Shown: piece after piece, positions 6,613 to 14,729 of the stretch
Layout: every line of letters starts with the position of its first letter
Numbering within the stretch: the first letter of the stretch is position 1
NCBI GenBank assembly: GCA_007119615.1
Contig: SKPH01000006.1
Location: forward strand, 1 to 43,624
From: Syntrophomonadaceae bacterium
GTDB lineage: Bacteria; Bacillota; Dethiobacteria; DTU022
DNA length: 43,624 nucleotides
Reading direction: 5' to 3'
Program-made: the position numbers and the translations under genes
Notes under the pieces: generated by a model
What the model saw: only the letters and a program-made list of their open reading frames with translations
Database searches by the model: none
Told to the model about the DNA's origin: nothing

Positions 6613-9012
6613 TTAACCCTCGCCACCGTCTTGTTCGGAATCTTCATCCGTTCCGGTTTCAGTGGTTTCTTCTTTAGAATAATCACTCTTATCGAATAGA
6701 TCGCCGAAGACGTCGCCCAGAGTGACGTTACCGTTTTCGGTTCCACTGCCTTCTGTACTGCCGGGAACAACTGTGACCCCACCGGCATCTTTAACACTTA
6801 AACTAATCCTTTTAGCCTTCGGCTTAACTTCAAGGACTTTTACTTCAACCTCTTCTCCCTCACTAAGAATTTCAGAAGGATGTTTGACATGGTAGTCGGC
6901 TAGTTGAGAAATATGAGCCAATCCCTCCACACCCGGTTTAATCTCAATAAAAGCGCCGAAGTTGGTAAGGCGTGTTACTCTTCCGTTGATTACCTGGTCA
7001 CTTTTGAGATCTTCAATAGCTTTTGTCCAGGGATCGGGCTGGGTTTTTCTTATGCTTAGGCTAATTCTTTCTTTTTCGGGAATAACCTCGAGCACCTTAA
7101 CCTCAACATCGTCTCCAACCTGGAGTATTTCCCTGGGATGTCCGATTCTTTCCCACGATAATTCAGAAATATGAACCAGTCCATCTATTCCTCCCACGTC
7201 GACAAAAGCGCCGAAGTCAGTAAGCCGCTTAACTGTGCCGGTTATAGTTGAACCAACCTCCAGCGAATTAAGAATTTCCTCTCTTTTCATGGATGTTTCT
7301 TCTTCCATGATTTTTCTGCGGGTTAAGATCAGCTTTCCCTTTTCGCGATCATATTCCAGTATTTTGAACTTGATCTTCTGTCCTTTGAACTCATTGAAAT
7401 CGGGAATGTACCTGGTATCAACAAGAGATCCGGGCATAAAACCCTCGATTCCCGCCCCCAGGTCGACTAATATTCCGGCGGAGACAACCTGTTTTGCTTC
7501 ACCTTCAAGAATTTCCTGGCTCTCCAGGGCATCTTCAAGCTCTTTAAGCCGCTTGTCTCTGGCTAATCGTTTGTGAGAAACAATTACTTTATCTTCCTGC
7601 TCGTCTGTCTCCAATACTGTTACCTCGACATCATCCTCGGGGGCAAACAGATCCGCTAAGACCTGTCCCCTGTCAAGATGAACTTCGCCGGCAGGAAGGA
7701 TAGCCTCAGTTTTTGCACCTATATCAACATAGACTTCCTCATCGGTGACCCGGGCAACTTTGCCGGAAACCTGTTCACCAACCTGAGGCTCTTTAATTCC
7801 CAGGTTATAATCAAGCTGCTCTTCTGGCGGTGCTTCAGTTTCTGCTGTTTCATCTGCTTCACTCTGAGTTTCAGTTTGTTCTTCTTCTTTTTCTTCATCA
7901 GGTGCTGTTTGATCTGTTTCTTCTGCTTCACCCTGTGCTGCAGTTTGTTCTTCTATCTCTTCTTCATCAGGTGCTGCGGTTTGTTCTTCTTCCTGAACCT
8001 CTTTTTGCGCTTCAGGTTGTACTTCTTCTTCTTCTGCTACTACCTCTTTTTGTTCTTCCACCCTCTCTTCATCCTGTAGTTGAGCTTGTTCTTCTTCCTG
8101 GGCTTCATCTTCAGTTTCGATCTTTTTCTGATCCATTATTTCTTTCTGCTCTTCGTCCAACTCTACACTCTGCACTTCCTGATTCTCTTTCTCCATACTC
8201 TCCACTACCTCCTTTATCGTCCAGGGGGGGGTTGAAGCACCGGCGGTAACACCAATCACACGGTATTGCCTCAAAAACGACCGATCCAACTCCCCGGCAT
8301 TCGTTACACGGCAGGATGGCTTCAACTGCCGGCAACAATCAAAAAGGGCTTGCGTATTAGCGCTTGTTTCACTGCCTACCACCACCAGCGCTTCAACCCT
8401 TTGTGCCAGTTTTTCTGCTTCTTTCTGTCTGATCCTGATTTCCGGACAGAGCGTATCGAAATACTGTCCTTCAGGGTCTTTTTCCATGTATAATTTTTTA
8501 ACCTGTTCATATTGACCGGGATTACTGGTAGTCTGGGCTATAAGCGCAGAAGGCAATTCAATTGCAAGTAATTCCAGTTCTTCCGGTGATGATATCACTT
8601 TCGCATCTCCGCCGGCCCATCCGATCAACCCTTTTACTTCGGGATGGTCCTGATTACCGAAAATGATTACATTAATTCCTTTTTCGCTTAACGCGGCGGC
8701 AATTTCCTGCACCCGACTAACACGGGGACAGGTCAGGTCCAGGACTCTCAAATGATCAAGCAGGTTGAGTTCTTTCAGCTTCTCCGGAGTCACGCCGTGA
8801 GTGCGGACAGCTATAAATGATCCTTCGGCTTCCCCGGGGTTATTTACTACAGTGACCGAACATTCTTTTAAATAGTCGACAACCTGATCATTGTGGACAA
8901 TCGGCCCGAGGGTGGAACCTCCGCAAGTTTTCCCCGCCTCTTGAAGCAAACTGTTAACTGCCCGGGTGACGCCCGAACAGAAACCTGCCTTACTTGCTAC
9001 TATAACCGGCAA
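6613..9012 (-). CDS. ispH-rpsA: IspH::ribosomal protein S1 fusion (HMBPP reductase / S1)
   Basis: About 799 residues from TTG 9012 (LPVIVASKAGFCSG), which has GGAGTGAT seven bases upstream; an in-frame TTG at 9030 is less well placed. Residues 1-280 are IspH, the 4Fe-4S enzyme that makes IPP and DMAPP in the last MEP step. Cluster ligands are C12, C95 and about C189. Residues 280-400 form a very acidic Glu/Gln/Asp/Thr-rich linker with degenerate EEEQTAA-like repeats. Four S1 RNA-binding domains follow (about 405-740), then an acidic tail. The fusion is known in Clostridia. The S1 part probably helps mRNA binding on the 30S subunit. Stop and start are contiguous with fni. Confidence 0.95.
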   Translation of the reverse strand: MPVIVASKAGFCSGVTRAVNSLLQEAGKTCGGSTLGPIVHNDQVVDYLKECSVTVVNNPGEAEGSFIAVRTHGVTPEKLKELNLLDHLRVLDLTCPRVSRVQEIAAALSEKGINVIIFGNQDHPEVKGLIGWAGGDAKVISSPEELELLAIELPSALIAQTTSNPGQYEQVKKLYMEKDPEGQYFDTLCPEIRIRQKEAEKLAQRVEALVVVGSETSANTQALFDCCRQLKPSCRVTNAGELDRSFLRQYRVIGVTAGASTPPWTIKEVVESMEKENQEVQSVELDEEQKEIMDQKKIETEDEAQEEEQAQLQDEERVEEQKEVVAEEEEVQPEAQKEVQEEEQTAAPDEEEIEEQTAAQGEAEETDQTAPDEEKEEEQTETQSEADETAETEAPPEEQLDYNLGIKEPQVGEQVSGKVARVTDEEVYVDIGAKTEAILPAGEVHLDRGQVLADLFAPEDDVEVTVLETDEQEDKVIVSHKRLARDKRLKELEDALESQEILEGEAKQVVSAGILVDLGAGIEGFMPGSLVDTRYIPDFNEFKGQKIKFKILEYDREKGKLILTRRKIMEEETSMKREEILNSLEVGSTITGTVKRLTDFGAFVDVGGIDGLVHISELSWERIGHPREILQVGDDVEVKVLEVIPEKERISLSIRKTQPDPWTKAIEDLKSDQVINGRVTRLTNFGAFIEIKPGVEGLAHISQLADYHVKHPSEILSEGEEVEVKVLEVKPKAKRISLSVKDAGGVTVVPGSTEGSGTENGNVTLGDVFGDLFDKSDYSKEETTETGTDEDSEQDGGEG

Positions 9013-9078
9013 ACGATCACTCCAACACAATAATTTATCATAACACAGTTAAGCAAAGCTTGCACATTCTGCTTAAAA

Positions 9079-9690
9079 TTAAACAGCCTTTGTGGCTGGG
9101 ATCAAATCCCTTATCCTGCCCATGATTTCATAACTCATTTCTTCGAGTTGAGCTTTTTTATCTTCTTTATTTTCATAAACCAGCGGAGGTAAAACAAAAG
9201 CTGAACCGATATAAACGTGCAGCGGACGGAAAAACCGGTACGGCCCGACGATAGCTACAGGCACAACAGGAACCCCACTCCGAACTGCAATCATAGCTGC
9301 ACCATTGTATGCTTTTTGCAGTTTTCCGTTTTTACTCCTTGAACCCTCCGGAAAAAGGCCCAATACCTGGCCATCATTTAATAATTTATAAGCTGTTTTA
9401 ATAGCGCCGTAATCGGCTTTTTCACGATCAACCGGAAAAGCGCCGGCCATGCGAACCAGGGAAGATAATATAAAGTAGTCGAAAAGTTCTTTTTTGGCCA
9501 TAAAGCGGATGCGGTAATGAGCCGGAAATGCCGCTCCAACTGTTCCCGGGTCGGCCCATTTGATATGATTGGAACAAATGATAAAAGGTTTCCGCCCGGG
9601 AATATTTTCTGGATTGTGTACTCTCATACAATATAACAACTTCAAACAGCTATAAAAAAGAAAACGCCCGAAATAATACAAACCGCTCAC
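9079..9690 (-). CDS. plsC: 1-acyl-sn-glycerol-3-phosphate acyltransferase
   Basis: PlsC transfers the second acyl chain to lysophosphatidic acid, giving phosphatidic acid, at the membrane surface. The protein is 203 residues and starts at GTG 9690, ten bases after cmk. The catalytic NHxxxxD motif is NHIKWAD. The substrate-binding motif is FPEGSRS, and a later VPVVPVAIVGP matches block IV. An N-terminal hydrophobic stretch (YYFGRFLFYSCLKLLY) would anchor it. The order cmk-plsC-ispH/rpsA is common in Firmicutes. Confidence 0.93.
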   Translation of the reverse strand: MSGLYYFGRFLFYSCLKLLYCMRVHNPENIPGRKPFIICSNHIKWADPGTVGAAFPAHYRIRFMAKKELFDYFILSSLVRMAGAFPVDREKADYGAIKTAYKLLNDGQVLGLFPEGSRSKNGKLQKAYNGAAMIAVRSGVPVVPVAIVGPYRFFRPLHVYIGSAFVLPPLVYENKEDKKAQLEEMSYEIMGRIRDLIPATKAV

Positions 9691-9700
9691 CTGGCCTCTT

Positions 9701-10378
9701 TCAATGCAATTCCTGACTTATAACCTCTACTACTTTATTAACAACCGTCTCAAACGTCATCCCGGTAGTATCTATTACCAGGGCATCTCCGACAATGGTC
9801 AGCGGCGAATCATCTCGTTGAGAATCGATTGTATCACGATTCATGATCTCGGAAGCTACCTCTTCTTTTGTGAGAGAAATCCCTTTTTCCAGCTGTTCCT
9901 TACTTCTCCTCCGGGTTCGTTCCTCCAGGGACGCATCAAGGTATATCTTGAAGTCGGCATCGGGCATTACCCGTGATGCAATATCTCTTCCTTCCATAAC
10001 AATCCCTTTTGATTCTTCGGCAATTGCCTGCTGCATAGCTACCAGCCGGCGGCGGACCAGCGATATGCAGGAAACGGGAGAAACAAGCTCATTTACATGT
10101 GATCTCCGGATTTCCTCGGTGACATCTTTACCATCGAGATAAACTCTTTTTTCTTCGTCAAGATCAATTGAGGTTCGATCCAACAGTTCTTCAAGAGCTT
10201 CGCTGTTATTCAGATCAAGGCTTTCACGGATTACCTTCAGAGTAACTGCTCTGTACATAGCCCCGGTATCGAGATACTTGATGTTCAGGCGCTTTGCTAC
10301 TTCCCGCGCCACAGTACTCTTTCCGGCTCCAGCCGGTCCGTCTATAGCTATTCTGGGATACTTTTTCTTATCGGTCAT
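9701..10378 (-). CDS. cmk: Cytidylate kinase
   Basis: This enzyme phosphorylates CMP and dCMP with ATP. It is 225 residues with P-loop GPAGAGKST at residues 15-23, followed by LDTGAMYRA, a Cmk signature. MEGRDIAS and the lid region with RRSKEQLEKG are also typical. It starts at ATG 10378, with a close GGTGGAG ribosome-binding site. It lies between aroH and plsC, as in many Clostridia. Confidence 0.96.
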   Translation of the reverse strand: MTDKKKYPRIAIDGPAGAGKSTVAREVAKRLNIKYLDTGAMYRAVTLKVIRESLDLNNSEALEELLDRTSIDLDEEKRVYLDGKDVTEEIRRSHVNELVSPVSCISLVRRRLVAMQQAIAEESKGIVMEGRDIASRVMPDADFKIYLDASLEERTRRRSKEQLEKGISLTKEEVASEIMNRDTIDSQRDDSPLTIVGDALVIDTTGMTFETVVNKVVEVISQELH

Positions 10379-10403
10379 TCTCCACCACGACTTACTCTCT
10401 TTT

Positions 10404-10796
10404 TTAATCTTCCGGATCCTGAATTATACTTTGAAGGTCTCTTAGTTTCACAGCCTCTTTCAGGTATATATGTTTCACCTGATCCTGGCCAAGAGTTGTA
10501 TTAACCAGCAGCAGGATCCTAATACAGAGTGGAAGAGCATCGGGGACATCGATCTCGGAATGGCAAAAAAGAGGTACCTTCACCCAGCCCATTTCCCGTG
10601 CAGCCTTGGCTGGAAAAGCACTGTTTAGATCCGGAGTGGCTGAGAATAATACAGAAGCGATATCCACTGTCTCGATATTATTGACTTTGATCATTTCAGA
10701 TAACAACTCTCGGGTAGCCTTATATATTTCATCCGGATTGTTTTCGGCGGCTGTAATAGCTCCCCTGATTCCTCGGACTGATCTTATCTTGTTCAT
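10404..10796 (-). CDS. aroH: Chorismate mutase, AroH type
   Basis: This enzyme converts chorismate to prephenate for phenylalanine and tyrosine synthesis. The 130-residue length and sequence match the monofunctional AroH trimer family: VRGIRGAITAAENNPDEI at the start, then TPDLNSAFPAKAAR and the C-terminal KHIYLKEAVKLR. The conserved active-site Arg in VRGIRGA and the ATPDL loop are present. It has ATG start 10796. aroK and aroQ of the same pathway lie about 30 kb away in this window. Confidence 0.92.
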   Translation of the reverse strand: MNKIRSVRGIRGAITAAENNPDEIYKATRELLSEMIKVNNIETVDIASVLFSATPDLNSAFPAKAAREMGWVKVPLFCHSEIDVPDALPLCIRILLLVNTTLGQDQVKHIYLKEAVKLRDLQSIIQDPED

Positions 10797-10886
10797 CGAT
10801 CGAATTACTCCCGGCAGATAGGTTTAACCAGAAAAGCATTATTATTCTCTCACTAATACCGGCAATTTGCAAGCGATCCCTCATCT

Positions 10887-11609
10887 TTAAGCCTTGAGGC
10901 CAACCATTCTGTAAAGACTTTCAATTTCACTGCGGTCCAGGTGACGATAAGATCCCCGCGGCAGGTTAGCGGTAGTCATGCCGGCAAAACTTACCCTCCG
11001 GAGCGCCCTGACCCTGTGCCCTACTGCTGCGCACATTAATTTTACCTGCCTTTTTTTCCCTTCGGTCAGTGATATCTCCAGCAGCGTGTCTTTGTTGGAT
11101 ACTGTTTTTAAATTCCTGACTCCGGCCGGAGCTGTTTTCTCACCATCAATAACCAGGCCGGAACGTATTTGCTCCAGGGCTTCACTTTTCACCAGGCCGC
11201 TTACCCTGGCCTGGTAAACTTTCTTTACATTATAACGCGGATGCATCAGTCTGCAGGCTAATTCTCCATCATTGGTCAGCAACAGGACTCCGCTGGTATC
11301 GGCATCGAGACGGCCTACAGGATAGAGCCGTGCTTCAACATCGCTGACAAGATCGGTTACCGTCGGGCGATTATGAGTGTCACGAGTGGTAGATATATAT
11401 CCGGCCGGTTTATTCAGAAGGACATACACCTTTTCTTCAAAACCGGTGATTGGTTTGCCGTCTACAGTAATTTCATCATCATTGCCGACAATGATTTGTG
11501 GTTTGTCAGCTACGGTACCATTTACCCGCACCCGGCCTTCGCTGATAATAATTTCAGCCCGGCGGCGCGATGCAACACCTGCTCTGGCCAGGTATTTTAC
11601 CAGGCGCAT
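10887..11609 (-). CDS. rluB: 23S rRNA pseudouridine synthase, RluB family
   Basis: The enzyme isomerises a uridine to pseudouridine in the peptidyl-transferase region of 23S rRNA. It has 240 residues. The N-terminal S4 RNA-binding domain runs from MRLVKYLARAGVASRR through residue 60. The catalytic motif GRLDADTSGVLLLTNDG carries the essential Asp. It starts at ATG 11609 with GAGG upstream, 13 bases after scpB. In spore formers, spmA-spmB (and often a dacB/dacF gene) normally lie between scpB and rluB; they are absent here. Confidence 0.93.
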   Translation of the reverse strand: MRLVKYLARAGVASRRRAEIIISEGRVRVNGTVADKPQIIVGNDDEITVDGKPITGFEEKVYVLLNKPAGYISTTRDTHNRPTVTDLVSDVEARLYPVGRLDADTSGVLLLTNDGELACRLMHPRYNVKKVYQARVSGLVKSEALEQIRSGLVIDGEKTAPAGVRNLKTVSNKDTLLEISLTEGKKRQVKLMCAAVGHRVRALRRVSFAGMTTANLPRGSYRHLDRSEIESLYRMVGLKA

Positions 11610-11622
11610 ATTATAACCTCAT

Positions 11623-12162
11623 TTAATTTTCAGCTTGTTTTTCAACCTGTTTCTCTATTTCCAGCGGAGGAAGTTCTGCAAGATCCATGAGGCCAAAATA
11701 CTTCAGGAAATCGGGCGTAGTGTTGTAAAGCAGCGGTCTCCCGGGTCCTTCTTTACGGCCGCTAACCCGAATCAATTTTCGCTTGAGCAGGTTTTCAAGA
11801 ACATGCTCACTTCTTACCCCGCGGATTGATTCAATTTCAATCCTGGTCACCGGCTGTTTGTAGGCGATAATCGCCAGCGCTTCCAGGGCGGCAGTAGACA
11901 GGTTGCTTGAGACATCTTCACTGAAAGCTTTCTCCAGATACGGTGCAAGTTCGGGTCGGGTGCCCATCTGGTACCCCCCCGCCGCTTCAAAGATCTGCAA
12001 ACCACGCCGGGCTAAGGAAAATTCATCCTGCAGTTCCCGTACCAGGGCTGCAACTTCTTCAGACGCAATGGAAAGGACAGCGGCTATTTTATCTGCTTTT
12101 ACCGGTTCCTCGCTTAAAAATAGCAGAGCTTCAATCGTTTTTTTCTGTTCTTCCTTCTCCAC
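11623..12162 (-). CDS. scpB: Segregation and condensation protein B
   Basis: ScpB is a winged-helix subunit of the SMC-ScpA-ScpB condensin. The start is GTG 12162 (VEKEEQKKTIEALLF), with GGAGGA five bases upstream. An earlier in-frame ATG at 12273 would add sequence that does not resemble the family. The 179-residue protein shows the typical ALLFLSEEP, AALEALAIIAYKQPVTR and EGPGRPLLYNTT. It overlaps the end of scpA by 32 bases, so the two are probably co-translated. Confidence 0.95.
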   Translation of the reverse strand: MEKEEQKKTIEALLFLSEEPVKADKIAAVLSIASEEVAALVRELQDEFSLARRGLQIFEAAGGYQMGTRPELAPYLEKAFSEDVSSNLSTAALEALAIIAYKQPVTRIEIESIRGVRSEHVLENLLKRKLIRVSGRKEGPGRPLLYNTTPDFLKYFGLMDLAELPPLEIEKQVEKQAEN

Positions 12163-12946
12163 TCGCTTCCTCCTCCTGTAAAGAGTCCGGGTCCAATGTA
12201 ACAAATATTGTTCCGAAGGTATTTTCCTGTAACAATACAACCCTGCGCAGGCGGGCCATTTCCAGAAGGGCAATAAAGGTAATAATTACTTCCCAGAGCC
12301 CTCCGGCATTGATAAATTCTTTCATCGGAAGCGGCCGCCTGTGCCGGAGCAGGACAGACTGGATATAATCAGATTTTTCGGCAACCACAAAATCCTCAAC
12401 GGCGCTGAAAGCCGGTACATAAGCATCTGTCATAGTGGCTTCGGCAAAACGATGCATGATATCACTGAGCTGGTTGGCGCCTTCCCATATTGTATAAACG
12501 GTTTCCTGCCGGGTAAAAACCATCACTTTCTGCCCGCCGGTAGAACGCAGATAAATCTTTTGCTGTTCCACTTCTCTTTCTTGTAAATAGCGGGCCATTT
12601 CCCTGAAAATACGGTATTCTTCCAGGCGTTGAAACAGCTCTTCAGCGGTGTTAATCTCAAAAAGTTCTTCATCCTCTTCCCGGTTCTCACCGCTCACAGG
12701 GCGGGGCAGCAGCAGTTTCGATTTAAGCCGCAGCAGTGTGGCGGCCATAACTAAAAATTCACTGGCGATATCGAGATTAAGCTCTCTCATCGATTGCAGG
12801 TAAGAGAGATATTGATCTGTAATTTCGGCAATTGAAATAGACCAGATATCAACCTCGGCTTTCTTAATCAGGTGAAAGAGGAGGTCAAACGGACCTTCAA
12901 AAGAGGGGAGCTTAATCTTATACTCAGTCTGCTGCATAGTTTGCAT
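12131..12946 (-). CDS. scpA: Segregation and condensation protein A
   Basis: ScpA is the kleisin that bridges SMC heads. It has 271 residues. The N-terminal kleisin motif FEGPFDLLFHLIKKAEVDI and the winged-helix C-terminus are visible. An ATG at 12946 and another at 12937 are both possible; AAAGGAAA lies just upstream of the first. The 124-base gap from trpS contains two ACAGGATG copies but no clear promoter or terminator. Confidence 0.95.
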   Translation of the reverse strand: MQTMQQTEYKIKLPSFEGPFDLLFHLIKKAEVDIWSISIAEITDQYLSYLQSMRELNLDIASEFLVMAATLLRLKSKLLLPRPVSGENREEDEELFEINTAEELFQRLEEYRIFREMARYLQEREVEQQKIYLRSTGGQKVMVFTRQETVYTIWEGANQLSDIMHRFAEATMTDAYVPAFSAVEDFVVAEKSDYIQSVLLRHRRPLPMKEFINAGGLWEVIITFIALLEMARLRRVVLLQENTFGTIFVTLDPDSLQEEEASGEGRTEKND

Positions 12947-13070
12947 TTTCCTTTAATGGGCGCTCTGGTTATCAAATAATCATCTCGTTATAAACTACCC
13001 TGCTCCCAGTGGTGGGGCGGCATCGGTGAGCCGGCGACGACATCCTGTTTTTCATCCTGTGTCTTACAGG

Positions 13071-14057
13071 TTACCGCAGGCCGATCTTTTCATAAACCTG
13101 CCTTAGCTTGGTTTCGGCCCTGGCTTCGGCTCGCTTGGCACCTCTGTTCAACATGGCTTCCAGGTAACCTTTTTCTCCGGTAAGTTCCCGGTAGCGCTGT
13201 TGTAATGGCTCCAGGGTTTCTATAACAGCTTCGGCCAACTGTTCTTTCAAATCTTTGTAGCTTTTTCCGGCAAAATGATCCTCGATCTGATCCCTGGTTT
13301 TCTCAGTTACAAGCTGATAAATCGTCAGCAGATTATTTACTCCCGAACGTTTTTCATCAAACTTAATCTCCCGGTGTGAATCAGTTGTAGCTTTCTTAAT
13401 CTTAGCCCGGATTTGATCGGGAGCATCGAGCAGGAAAATCGAGTCATCTTTCTTCTCTTCACTTTTACTCATCTTTTTATCAGGGTTAGAAAGACCCATT
13501 ACCCTTCCCCCTACCGGAGGAATGTAAGCATCAGGAAGAACGAATACTTCCCCGTAGCGGTAATTAAAACGTTGGGCAATATCCCGGCAGAGTTCAACAT
13601 GCTGTTTCTGATCTTCTCCTACCGGAACCAGGTTTGTATCATAGAGCAAAATATCTGCTGCCTGCAAAACCGGATAATCGAAAAGTCCCACACTTACTTC
13701 ATCTTTAGCTTTTTCTGACTTTTCCTTAAACTGGGTCATTCGATGAAGCCAGCCCATCGGAGTAATACAGTTTAGCAACCAGGCCAATTCAGAGTGGGCT
13801 TTTACGTGGGACTGGATAAAAACTGTTGAATTATCTTCATCGATACCGGCGGCAAAAAGCAGCCCGGCCACTTCGCGGATGTTAGCTCTCAGGGTGTCAG
13901 GATCCTGGGGCACGGTTACAGTATGAAGATCAACCACACAGAAATAGTTGTCATACTGTTTCTGCATTTCTACCCAGTTTTTTATCGCTCCCAGGTAATT
14001 ACCCAGGTGCTGATTACTCGTAGCCTGTATTCCCGAAAATACTGTCTTTTTATCCAT
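13071..14057 (-). CDS. trpS: Tryptophanyl-tRNA synthetase
   Basis: TrpS charges tRNA-Trp. This class I enzyme has 328 residues. The HIGH-like motif is QHLGN, near residue 16, and the signature KMSKS is intact. ATG 14057 is preceded by GGAGGG at nine bases; a three-codon ATG frame overlaps the spacer. There is no T-box leader, because the gap to the upstream M50 gene is only 33 bases. Confidence 0.97.
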   Translation of the reverse strand: MDKKTVFSGIQATSNQHLGNYLGAIKNWVEMQKQYDNYFCVVDLHTVTVPQDPDTLRANIREVAGLLFAAGIDEDNSTVFIQSHVKAHSELAWLLNCITPMGWLHRMTQFKEKSEKAKDEVSVGLFDYPVLQAADILLYDTNLVPVGEDQKQHVELCRDIAQRFNYRYGEVFVLPDAYIPPVGGRVMGLSNPDKKMSKSEEKKDDSIFLLDAPDQIRAKIKKATTDSHREIKFDEKRSGVNNLLTIYQLVTEKTRDQIEDHFAGKSYKDLKEQLAEAVIETLEPLQQRYRELTGEKGYLEAMLNRGAKRAEARAETKLRQVYEKIGLR

Positions 14058-14090
14058 TCATAATCGCCCTCCTGTAGTGTTGCAACCTGA

Positions 14091-14729
14091 CTAAATACCC
14101 GGCAACAAACCGATAATCAGATCGTAAAATACTATAATTGAGTTGGCGACAGGAAATATAATAATCCTGAAAGCCCCGGAAAATATGAGCAATAGCAATA
14201 ACAACGGAGCGTAACGCTCGATCTGCTGGTATAATCTCATCTGGGAGCTGGGAAGAAACGACATCAAAATCTTTGAACCATCGAGTGGAGGAATCGGGAT
14301 CAGGTTAAAGATTGCCAGGTAAATATTGATCATTATCAGCTGCTGCATAAAGCTGAAGAACAATCCCCCGAAGGCAATCAACCCGGCGTTATACAACACT
14401 GTAAATATTAGTAAACTGAAAAAGCTGAGGATGAGATTGGACATCGGCCCGGCAAATGAAACCCAGCGCAGTCCTGAGCGAAAAGAGGTGAAGTTATTTG
14501 CATTGATCGGAACCGGTTTGGCCCATCCGAAACCGACGAGAAGAATCATCAGTGAACCGATGGGATCGAGATGATTAATAGGGTTAAGGTTCATGCGACC
14601 CAGTTTTTCAGCAGTGGAATCACCAAAGTGATAGGCCATCCGGGCATGGGCAAATTCATGAACCGTAATAACAATGAGTAATACGGGTATCCGAAGAGCA
14701 ATGAGAATAGGATCTAAACCGAAAAGCAA
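14091..14729 (-). CDS. Site-2-type membrane metalloprotease (M50B family)
   Basis: This multi-pass protein has 212 residues and starts at TTG 14729, with GGAGGAGGA four bases upstream, directly after the stop codon of the CCA gene. The zinc site is HEFAH (HExxH) near residue 25, and the third ligand lies in NLIPIPPLDGSKIL. NPINHLDPIG is also typical of the family. Such proteases cut within membranes, but no substrate can be named here. It is a general M50B member rather than SpoIVFB, since it lacks any SpoIVFA partner. Confidence 0.9.
   Translation of the reverse strand: MLFGLDPILIALRIPVLLIVITVHEFAHARMAYHFGDSTAEKLGRMNLNPINHLDPIGSLMILLVGFGWAKPVPINANNFTSFRSGLRWVSFAGPMSNLILSFFSLLIFTVLYNAGLIAFGGLFFSFMQQLIMINIYLAIFNLIPIPPLDGSKILMSFLPSSQMRLYQQIERYAPLLLLLLIFSGAFRIIIFPVANSIIVFYDLIIGLLPGI

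Noticed and set aside
7678-8249. Plus-strand frames rich in Leu and Phe opposite the IspH::S1 linker
   Set aside because: They are the antisense image of the Glu/Gln-rich linker and have no protein character of their own.
13000-13070. Two ACAGGATG copies and GC-rich sequence downstream of trpS
   Set aside because: The two copies are too short and isolated to be a regulatory repeat, and no terminator T-tract follows.
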